A stretch of DNA of 55,310 bases from Didymodactylos carnosus. Taxonomy: Eukaryota; Rotifera; Eurotatoria; Philodinida; Philodinidae. Positions within the stretch are counted from its first letter, which is position 1. Every line of letters begins with the position of its first letter. The notes beneath the pieces were generated by a model, which was not told the origin of the DNA, did not search any database, and saw only the letters and a program-made list of their open reading frames with translations. Shown in pieces: positions 45,746 to 55,310 of the stretch. The stretch spans positions 1 to 55,310 of the forward strand of contig CAJNOQ010000313.1 of assembly GCA_905250885.1 (NCBI GenBank), written 5' to 3'. The translations under genes and the position numbers were made by a program.

Positions 45746-48367
45746 CATTGCACCAGATGCAGTGAATCTCCAGACCATAAACCATAAACCATAATACAAG
45801 CAGCACTACTTATTATACAAACAACAACATATTCAAAAATGAAATGAATTAGTTATCGAAAAGAAAGTCGTATTTCTTTCTAGGTATTAACTGTGGAATA
45901 GAATTTTCGTCTGTATTTCTTAATTGTCGACAGGAACAGTAATCAGAGGGGGGGGGATTAAACAAGTACGTGCCCACTCCTTGAGACTTTATCTTGATAT
46001 GCCTTGAACTTAAAATAAAAACTCATACTAGATAAAACAGACTGTTTTTCTGTATGTCAATGTTCTTCTCATCAAGCGTACCTGATTTCCAGAGGCGGCG
46101 GAGCCACTAGACTGGGCTGGATTTGCCACTGTTAGGCTAAGCCTTACCCGTTCTGATGTAGGATTTTGAATGTACCACTCTGTTACTTGATACATAAAAC
46201 TTGGATACGTTGACAGAAAGGCCCTATTTATCTGAAGAAAAGGCGAAAAAAGTATTTCTACAATTTTAATAAAACTCTGCTTTTTTTAGTGATCTTAAAC
46301 ACAGAGACTGATACGAGATATATGCGGTGATGATCAGTGTTTCTAACAGTACGCGTAGGCCTTCGTTTCAAAGCGTGCTAAATTGAAAATACGCTCTGTA
46401 TCAACCAACAGAAAAAGATAGAACGACAAAATCCAGGAATTACCACACTTGTATACGCGCTACTGAGAATTCTCATTAGAAAAATTCTCATTAGACGCTG
46501 GTGATGATAGAGGACTGAATCGGGTTAAGTACAAAATGCTAACTTTTTGGCATCAGGGACACCAAAAAGCCTCGAAATGTAAATTGCCTTTTATTCAAAA
46601 TAGTGAAGTAATCCTTCTAATCATATAGATATACCACGTTTTTCAAAAAAAATATGTTTTTCTTCGATTAGTCTAGCGAAAACCTTTTCTTCATTTTTGG
46701 CCTCTTTACTCGAAGGTCAAAAATGAAAACCTCGAATTCGTGGAGCTTGAGCTCATATTTTATATCCGCGAATTAAACTCAAAAAAAATATTTCCCTGTT
46801 TGCTTGCTCTTGCTACGAAAACGTTTACGGAAAAATATACCTTCCCGAAAGCTTTCTAAATCCCCTACTGCCTTACTGTGAGCCTTAACCCATTTGGGAA
46901 CGCTTCGCTGATTCAAGTACAATAGACTGAATGGAAAACTTCTCAAGATCAATTTCCAATAGTCTCTAATTTCAACACGATGTGGAGGTTTCTTGTCACT
47001 AGAATGGCGAAAATAAGAAAAATAGTTTCAGCTAATTTAAAAGAGTTTAAGTGAAGAACACTTGGTTCTTTGGTTGTAAATGAATTGAATCTTTAAAAAA
47101 AAGTCATTTTTCACTGAGCGCTAAGACAAAAATGATTTCATAAAATGGATTCCGACTGAATATAGACGCCATCTAGATCTTTAACTAGTAAGTCCAGCCA
47201 ATCGACTTGTCAATCGAGCAGGACGATTTTGGGCGGCGTTATTATACCAGCTAACTTTTATTGGGCGTTCTTCTTCTCTTTCTCCTCACTAAAATTTGAA
47301 TAAAGACGAGTTCGTGGTTTTTGTCGCGTACTTTTCTGTGAATCAAAAAAAAGTTCGTTCCAGACTAAGACTTCCATCATTGAGTAAGGTCCGTGAAATA
47401 TGTAAGTATGGACTTTTCAGCCCGAAAACTAGCGGTCAGCCCCGTGAAAATACGGGGTAAAAGTGCGTGAAAAATCATATAAGCTTATACTAACTAAAAG
47501 ACATCGAAGCGAAATAAATAAGATCGATGAGAAGATGCGAAAGGATTGATCATAGACCTGTCTAAGACAACTTAATGTCTTTTAATATGTTCTTCGACTA
47601 TACCGATGTTTTTAGGAAATTTTTTCGCCTAATGAGACTTTCCATGGCTTGGTGGTATAATGTAGCACTGTTATCTTAACATCATTCGATTACGTTTTTT
47701 TGGATTTTGCTTTCTCTATAATTCTGAAATGAGGCCATGTCCAGAGCTCTGCAACGTACTAAAGAGAAAAATGTGTTGAATATTCTAAGATTTTCCCACA
47801 CTCTACAAGTTCTTTTGTTAGAAAATATGGCAAAAATGCAAACTGCTACTTTTCAAATGTATCTAAAAAACTGAGGTAACAGAGTTATGTGACCAAACCG
47901 TTCGTTTTCCGTATAGGATCTTGTATAAATCAGCTCGCTTCGAAAGGAATTACTCCAATAAAAACATTAGGATTGTTGAACTTTAGACAGTAATAATACA
48001 ATATTACGAAGAACATATGAGAATTATCAGTAGACGAAAACAAGTAGAAAACGTGCATGTGTTTAACGATTAGTTTATATTTCACTTGAAATTTTTATTC
48101 TCTTATATAAAAAACAAATGAGATTATTATCCACAACTTTCTGACAGCAATGGTTCCCTTGTTTTTTGCATTTTTCAATTATCTTTTTAATAAATTTTTC
48201 AAACGTCAACAAACTGATTGTTGACATATAGATGTACGAGGAAGAACTGCATTTTCACATTAACAAAATATATCGAATGTTCACCTCATTTAAAAAAAAT
48301 AGCGTTTTATTGTTCAGTGCATGTATGACAATTATCAAAGAAAAATAAATAGTTAGATGAACTTTGG
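45746..48367. other. Gene-free region of 2.6 kb
   Basis: No gene is recognised. It has a G run (nine G at about 45949), CAGAGGCGGCGGAGCCAC at about 46092 that resembles a hAT-type end without a found partner, and a tandem AATTCTCATTAGA(A) duplication at about 46467-46495. Confidence 0.35.
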
Positions 48368-50122
48368 TCAAAATGGTGCTTTTCTAGGCTCATCGTGATC
48401 ATCTAATCGTAAAATCTGAACATCTTTCTTATCGTCTCGTATCACTGATGGACATAATTCCTTTTGATCTTTTGATAAACTCTGACATTGTATTTTTGAT
48501 GATTGTTCCTCATTTTCAATTGTTGACTCTTGAATTGGTACTAGATTTGTTTTGAATAAACGTGATTGATTTTGAACTTCGCGTTCGTTTTTACTACCAT
48601 GAGAGCAGGATTGAGGAGCTGTTTTTGGACGTTGTATTTGTTGTTTTTCAGAACCATTTTCACATGTTTGTGACGGTGACAATGCTTGATTTGATGAAAC
48701 GTGTGGAAATCTGAATAGGAGATTTAGTAGAAGAATATGTTAATTGAAGATGAATATATTACCTGTGAGCAGCTAGTGATGATAATGAATCCATGTTTAC
48801 TTGAATGGCTTTTGTATTATGATCGAAGTAAGCTGTTGGTTGTATACGACCGTTGTCTTCTAATCCTTTCAACGCCGTTGTAATGAGTTGACGAACAGCT
48901 TCTTTTTCTTCAAATAGAATAAAAACACCAGTAAGTTCTATTACACTGAGTGATCAACGAAAACTGACCTGTTGGACCTGATGACACGAGCCAAGACTGA
49001 ATATCAGCAAGATTTTCTGTTTGAAGTATTTGGCATAAAACTTGAAGCATCTAATTAATATGATTACTAATGTATATGCATTTTTCTCAGACGATTCTCA
49101 ACTTACCCACATTTCTCGCTCATTTTCATCTACACAAAACAAATGATTTGGAACTAACGACGATAGTGCTGTACGTTGCCGAGATAATGAAGTTCTTGCT
49201 CGACTTAATGTTCTTGGTGTTTCATTCCATCGTCCTGTGTTGCGACTATATTGACCAGCTGATTTTGGAGGTGTTGTTGTACTACCATTTTTATTTGGAC
49301 TATTACGCACCTGTTGCTGATTATTACTGTTCGTTATATCCAATAGTAAACTACTATTACTGTGAAACAAATCTTTGTTTTCTTTCCGATTTTGAATATC
49401 ACACATTTCATCTTCTGTTAATAGTCCAACAGTTTCTGCAATATGAGCTAATTCTTTTCGCCAATTTTCTGTGTCTTCAACTGCCAAATATAGAAACAGA
49501 TGGTTTCACTTAAGAAATAGTGAACAAATAAATGAGATGTACTCTATTAATTTTCTAAATAATTTAAGTAATTGTTTCTTTTAATGTGTCACTTACATGC
49601 AATAATCATCTAAGTTTAACATAGAAAAATAGGAGAATACTTACTAACCTGAAAGTAAAAGAAAAAAAAATAATTATTCACTTAATAATAGGAAAAAGAA
49701 GTTACTTTACCATTCCACTTGCAGTCCATCCAGGTATTGGTGGCAGTAACCTTTCACGACGCTTTTTTGGTTGTATTCGTTCGGTATATGCTTGAAGTAA
49801 AGCTTCATTATAACTATTAGGTGGAAAATCTATGATTAGTCGAGGATCTGATAAAATTGATTTGGCAGGATCAACTGTTGACTTTGAAGGGTATGGAACA
49901 ACATCGTCTCGTACACAACATACTTGCATTCCTGCGGTTCCTGATAAATATTGGATAATAAGCAACTGATAATATGTTGTATGAAAACGAATTAACGTTC
50001 TTTATTCTCATACCTGTGATAAATTTAAGATGTCGTGGTTGTGCCACATGTCGAGCAAAGAACATGTTCTTACTCAACTGACCAAATCTGCTGCTTGTTC
50101 GTGGTCGTTCAATATCAGCCAT
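48368..50122 (-). CDS. TBATA: TBATA (SPATIAL), thymus/brain/testis-associated protein
   Basis: A poorly understood protein, linked in vertebrates to spermatids, brain and thymus. Seven exons (high to low): 50014-50122, 49711-49940, 49645-49648 (4 nt), 49107-49480, 48969-49050, 48763-48907, 48368-48710; 1287 nt, 428 aa. The N-terminus RFGQLSKNMFFARHVAQPRHLKFITG..GMQVCCVRDD matches the family's FGRLS...FF.RH.P.P....I..L.G.P.C.V.D. ENWRKELAHIAETVG and LQVLCQILQTENLADIQSWLVSSGPTEKEAV match WRK.L..LA..V and LLCRILQTDSL.AIQ.WL......KE. The C-terminus is low-complexity, Gln/Ser-rich and probably disordered. Reading frame between exons 2 and 4 is kept only by the 4-nt exon or by a weak alternative donor. 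Confidence 0.85.
49645..49648 (-). other. TBATA: Candidate 4-nt micro-exon of TBATA
   Basis: On the minus strand, TTTACTTTCAG ends just before GTTA, which is followed directly by GTAAGT. Both are strong splice consensus sequences. Exon 2 ends in phase 0 after GM, and exon 4 begins with TT of an incomplete codon. Inserting GTTA gives Val-Ile and restores the frame, and the total length becomes a multiple of three. Confidence 0.6.
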
Positions 50123-53100
50123 AATGGAAAATTACTAGGTTCAAATGAACACAAATGTTTTCAAAATGATAGGAATTTTCTCTGCTTTGTTGTCTGATAA
50201 TTGACAACAATAATTTAACTAAAAGTAATGGAGTATTTATTTCAGTAATAGCTTCGCTGTCTTTGATACATACATGTAAAAAGTTCGTTGTTGTTGTAAA
50301 TTACTAGTAATGGTGTAGTGTGATGCTTTCTCATGTCACCATCAAATTTTTTTCTGTTCCTTATACATTTGGTTACGAAAGCATACATACATGTTTGTTT
50401 TGAAAGCGCAGCCGAGCAACAGTGATGAGCTTAAAAGATTAGACAGTACGATTCTACAGAAAAAAAACTTTTTTTTGTAGATACATGTAGAAGAAAATGT
50501 AGTTTTATTAAGGCGGTAGATGATGACTGATGTTGTCGAACTAGAACTAAATCCATACCATCTAGGAACATCGTCTTATAGAATTTGTCTTCAAAAATTG
50601 AGAACTTAACATAATTATAATTTTTAAAAGTACTTTATGTTTGAATAGCTTTTAGATGATGTCAAATTTCTTCCTATATAGAAAGTCTATCTAAACAAAA
50701 AACAATTGCCAAATATAACATAGAAGATTATGCCCTCTCTTTGATTGATCATATGCAATCGATAAGTTTCTCTCTTGCATTAATTCCATTGCAGTTATTA
50801 CACTTCTTGTTTCTAATTCTATACTATAATTACATTATTACCAAAGAACATTGAGTCAGTCTCAAGTCTGATTCTGAAGTCTAATAAACTAATAAATTAG
50901 AATTATTTTTATTTTTATTTCAAATTACAATAAACAGTATACCATCATCTGTTTCAGAACTGCGTATGTCATTGTCATTAATCTCAATTATAGAAAATAA
51001 TCGTGATTGGAGAGAGAATATCTTTATCAGTTAATGATACTCTATGCACTTGACAGCTTAGAACAAGTTATCATTATCTCCAATTCATCCACTTTTAATA
51101 TAAACTATAATTTGATTGATGTTGTTAACAATAGAGATACAAACCGGTAGTGCCAAGTCTGTACTAAGCAAAAAAAGAAAGAAAAATGCTTTTTAGAACA
51201 CAAGCTGTTACATTATTTCATTGACGACGATAGAATATCTGTTGCAAGAAAGCAATGAATTAAAAATAACAAGTATGTGTTAGTATACATTCAAATATGC
51301 TCTCATCGTTTTTTTACACAATAAAATATACAAACAATTTCCAATATCCTAATAGTAAGCATGTTTCTATTTCCGATTTATTTTGATTGCGTGTCGGAAT
51401 ATTGTTCATGCATGTCTATTTTCTGTTAAACATTTGACTATAAAGCACATTAAAAGTTGTACCAATTTCGATATTGTTTTTGTTAATGTTTTAATTTATA
51501 CTTAAAATTTCACCTTACTCGAATTATCAGGTATACTTTTAATGTTTAATCACAATTAAATATCTATATCTATCATTATTCGTCAGACACATATGACTAT
51601 ACGCTTAAGATTAATATGAATCTCAGAGCGGAAAGTTTTTCCCATTTAAGAAGCTGAAATTAATCTAAATAGTATAAAAGTAATATGAAAATCACGATTT
51701 ATTTAGACTATTAATATTCTTCTGATCATACGATAAATTTATATGTCTATCTATTAGTTTGACAGAAAAAAAGTCAACATTAAAAGTCTAATATGTTGTT
51801 TCTCTTTCACTTATTATCATCATTCTATTAACTATTTTATCTTATTTCCTCTCTACTTTCTTTTGTTTTATCAAACTGACATTATCTCCACTATTTGTGA
51901 AATGTATTTCCCGTCATTGTCTACTATAAAAGAAGAATAATGCCTACTTTCATCAATTCACTTGATCTAGTATAAAAAAAAAAAAGAGAAAATGTTACAC
52001 TATTTTACAGAAAAGCTCATTCTTTGATTGTGATTTTTTTATTCGTTTATTCATTTTTTTCTTATACTATTTATGATTTAATAATAGAATACTACATTTT
52101 TTCTAACATTTTCTTTTTATATACTGCCGTGTAACATCAATATTCGTCGCATAACCTTGAAAATTTTATATTTATGTTCAAAATTCTAAATTAAGACATA
52201 TAATTATGTTTAAACACGTTCGTCTAATACTCATTCTTTCAGGATGAAGTTAAGCAACAATTTTATATTTTTTACTGATACCGGATCTTCGTAAGTAAAC
52301 TTAAATAGATTGTTTACAGTGACTTAAAGCATTTAGTCACAATAAAAATTTTATTTGCTTTTTAAATTTATATATGTATTTTTATGATTTATCGATTATT
52401 CCAAGGACTTAGACGAGATTCAAGTATCATTTTATATCCATATGTGTTTTCTTCTCTGTTAAATTTTTGTGATAATTCATTTACGAAACCTATCAAGACT
52501 AAGAAAAAACACATTGATCATTTTCTTTTTTGATATTTCTTTCGATACATATACAAAATATTTAACCAATAATACATTCATAGTGAAATTTTTGCTAACT
52601 GAATTTAAGAAATAAAATCTAGTTCTTTAACGGACTAACTCTTCGCCCGTAGGGCACGTGTGGATCTAATAGAAAAACAGATGTAAGGAAAATCGCTTAT
52701 TATTTTTATAATGTAAATTTTAACTTTAGAATTTACATACTGTTAATTGATTTTCTTTCAATTATTTTTTCTCTCATTGTTGTTCAACAACTTCCGATAA
52801 GAAAAAATAACAGAAAATATGTTTATATTCATTAAAAATTCATTTTAATGCTCGTGCGAGACCATTCAAAAATTGAAGATATATTGTGACAATATAAAAA
52901 AAAAATTTTTCTTTTGAAAAATATAGAGGATGATCCCAGCCCAGCAATCTGTTCAAATGATTGAGTATACTCAAGTGTGAAAGATCTAAAACTTATATTC
53001 ATTCTATTTATAAATTTCTCATTTTGATAGTGTAATAATGTAGAATTGTAAGAACATCTAAAAAATTAGTTATTTTTATTTAAAAATTTTAATTTGATAC

Positions 53101-54728
53101 AATTTATTCGAGTTTAATCCAGTTTTTTTCTCTACAACTATTCATATGACAAAGTTAACAATTATATTACGTTGTAACGTACTATATTAAATTAGATTTG
53201 ATAATAAAAAAAGAAACGATTATTTTTAACACTAATCATCAATGGTAAAACAATTTTTCTTCAGTTTCCTTTTTATATTATCCTACAAAGGTTTCTTTTC
53301 TCATTATTTTCAATTTTTACCTCGATTTTCTATGAGAAAGAACGCTTTCTCATTCTCATAAATAATGAATAAAGTTAACAAATTTTTACATGTGTGCCCA
53401 CAAGATAATAGAACATTTTTTTAGTTAAATTAATTTTCAAACATTTTTTTCAAGATATCTTTAATATTTTTATTTTAAGAAAATCAATTATTCAAACGTT
53501 TTTTTTCTATATTAGTTTTCAAAATTCTCTAATTATATATTGTTTACTACACGTAGTTAATATCATCAAAAGAGTTGATGATTAGGCGGCAAAAGAAAAG
53601 CGTAGAAATTCTAACGTTTTTTGTTCACAAATTTTCAATGCCATTTTCCTATACTATTTTTCCTACCAATATTCTTCATGCTTTTTTTTTTCACATTTTC
53701 GTTCATTCTTTTTTGTGAACGAATTTTTTAGTAAATGCGTTTTTTCACATAAAAGTTGTGACGGAAAATAATATGCACATCAGTGTAGCGCTCTACGTTA
53801 TCTAATTTAGACTAACTAGCTAACAAAACTTTTTCCATTCACCAAATGGCCTCTACGATTACCACGAATATGTCTCGAATCATGATACTAATTCTCAGTA
53901 TCAGTCGTTAGATCAGCTACTTCTTCGTCAAGATAATGTTGAAACTGATGCAGACAAAAAAAAAAGAGATGAATCACTTCAATGTTCATGAAATTTTCTT
54001 TAAAATTTTCTTCTATACTTATCAATTTCTATCTTTTCTCTTCACAGTTATTCTGTTACGAGTTTTATTTTACGGATATACTGTGCACGGTTTTGAATCA
54101 TCACATTTCCGTAATTTACACTTTTTTCCTCATTTTTTACTACACGATTTTTTTGAATGTTTTTTATGTTACAACTTTCGATCTCATATTTTTTCTCTTT
54201 CTTTGTGAAGATGACGATACCAGTTTGTGAAATCTTGTTTATCCATCTATCTACATTCAGTTTTACAGGTATGTGTGACTAAAAAAAGTTGAATAAAAGT
54301 GACTTTACATACGATCTTTATAACTACAGATGGTTATACCATCAAGGTGTGTATTCTATACGAAAAATGCTCAGTTTATTAAGATAAATTATTAAGCGTA
54401 CATATGTAGTATCTGCTGATGGTGAGGTTATCATACGTTGTTTGCAACATGCTAGTCTTGCCATTCAGTAGTTCTAAGAGCTGAAAACGTTCTGACAATA
54501 TTTTTGATCAAGTTTGATCAATCATATGATAAATATTTCATCGAATTTTGAGAAGAATAACATTTGACCTTTGATGTCTCTTACAAAATAGCAATTTTTC
54601 AATTGATTTAGTCATCTGTCAGAATTAGAAAAAATTATTTTAAATTGAAAACTTACGAAAAGAATTGATACTCTATTAAAAGCTTTTCTGTTCTTTTTTA
54701 GTACATAATATATTCGTCTGAAATAGTA
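50123..54728. other. 4.6-kb gene-free, very AT-rich region
   Basis: It lies between TBATA and the GPCR. No gene, repeat array or RNA gene is recognised; open frames at 53936-54230 are T-rich and unconvincing. TGTTCTTTTTTAG with its AG at 54700-54701 lies 27 nt before the GPCR ATG and looks like a splice or trans-splice acceptor. Confidence 0.4.
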
Positions 54729-55041
54729 ATGCAACTCGATAAAAACAATAGTGCTTTTATTTGGAAACATTTTCAAACTTCAAGGCCTATATATTTTTCA
54801 TTTTTTCTATTTTTGCTCTATGCCATTACGTTTCTTATTGGAATTATTGGAAATATATTTGTCATATTTGTTATTATTAAATGTCGACGAATGCGAACAT
54901 TAACACATCGATTTTTACTGAATTTAGCTGCTTCGGATTTAATTGCAACAATTGTTTGTTTACCACCAACAGCGTACCACTATTATGATAAACGATGGAT
55001 TTTTGGAGAATTTTTGTGTCGATTTGTGCCGTTTATGCAAG
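54729..55041 (+). CDS. Rhodopsin-family GPCR, first coding exon (partial)
   Basis: Encodes the N-terminus and helices 1-2 of a class A receptor, up to the start of helix 3. Helix 1 is FFLFLLYAITFLIGIIGNIFVIFVI with the GN signature. The first intracellular loop is KCRRMRTLTHRF. Helix 2 is LLNLAASDLIATIVCLPPTA with the conserved LAxxD, and the loop WIFGEFLCRF holds the conserved disulphide Cys before helix 3. The exon ends at 55041 in phase 1 at GTAATT (Q|G). Later exons are outside the window. The ASDLI..IVCLPPTA and W.FGEFLC pattern fits peptide receptors, but the ligand cannot be told. Confidence 0.8.
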
Positions 55042-55195
55042 GTAATTGATTTTCAAGAACTTTAGAAACAAATCAAAACTAAAATATTTCATACAAATCA
55101 TAATTTGAATGAATGAAATTCTATATTATACCTTTAAAATAGTAAATTTGAGGAAAGAAATTTTACACAATGATTTAAACTGATCTGAAATACTA

Positions 55196-55310
55196 AACCC
55201 CCCCCCATAATAGAAGCCTCCCCCATATTAGAAGCCCTCCCGTATTAGAAGCCCCCTCTGGAGCAATGGATGTGGAAGGTGTATTAGAAGCCCAGGGGCT
55301 TCTATTACGT
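55196..55310. repeat. Tandem TATTAGAAGCCC repeats in GPCR intron 1, cut by window end
   Basis: Four direct units of (A/T)AT(A/T)AGAAGCC followed by C-rich spacers lie at about 55206-55292. A last inverted half follows (TAGAAGCCCAGGGGCTTCTA, a perfect hairpin-type palindrome apart from its centre). It is C-rich, unlike its surroundings. It may be a minisatellite or the edge of another inverted-repeat element whose rest is beyond the window. Confidence 0.6.

Noticed and set aside
46092..46130. CAGAGGCGGCGGAGCCAC as the end of a second hAT element
   Set aside because: No matching inverted end or 8-bp duplication was found within several kilobases.
49070..49513. 147-codon plus-strand frame
   Set aside because: It is antisense to TBATA exon 4, whose reading is supported by family similarity and splice phases.
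53936..54230. Overlapping open frames upstream of the GPCR
   Set aside because: T-rich, two frames equally open, no motif; probably non-coding leader DNA.

Overview
The window looks like nuclear DNA of an invertebrate animal. It is AT-rich. Its protein-coding genes are interrupted by many short introns (mostly 51-65 nt) with clean GT..AG ends, and several genes are animal-type (TMA16, MBOAT7, SPPL2, TBATA, mitochondrial thioredoxin, a GPR158-type ectodomain, a rhodopsin-family GPCR). My leading guess is a bdelloid rotifer, perhaps Rotaria-like. The reasons are the intron style, a GT15 mannosyltransferase-like gene of a class best known from fungi, and splice-acceptor-like sequences just upstream of most start codons, as expected if mRNAs receive a trans-spliced leader. 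The assignment is inference; nothing in the window proves it.

Layout: 748-1762 (+) TMA16; 6737-9831 (+) 12-TM MFS transporter of the MFSD4 / Na-glucose transporter 1 type; 13853-14983 (+) single-exon GT15-like glycosyltransferase; 16481-19905 (-) secreted, probably GPI-anchored protein built from two GPR158-type ectodomain units; 22715-25990 (+) SPPL2-type intramembrane aspartyl protease; 38836-39623 (+) four-TM protein converging on 39726-40582 (-) mitochondrial thioredoxin; 42931-45203 (-) MBOAT7; 48368-50122 (-) TBATA; 54729-55041 (+) first coding exon of a GPCR that runs out of the window. Exon phases were worked out by hand. For every complete multi-exon gene the summed exon length is a multiple of three.

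The genes have no operon-like relation. They are ordinary housekeeping, membrane and signalling genes separated by long gene-free stretches (for example 26-38.8 kb and 50.1-54.7 kb).

What dominates the non-coding DNA is inverted-repeat (foldback, MITE-like) elements. I count about 17, from about 50 bp to 1.2 kb. They include a hAT-type MITE with a perfect 8-bp target duplication nested in a larger element, a 1.2-kb foldback with a possible 4-bp duplication, two copies of one foldback family 14 kb apart (one abutting a second palindromic element), and a 0.95-kb palindrome inside an SPPL2 intron. I saw no intact transposase, CRISPR array, rRNA or convincing full tRNA.

The most interesting points are the GPR158-like tandem ectodomain without its seven-helix part, a predicted 4-nt micro-exon in TBATA, first coding exons that contain only the ATG, the thioredoxin CKPC active site, and the foldback density.
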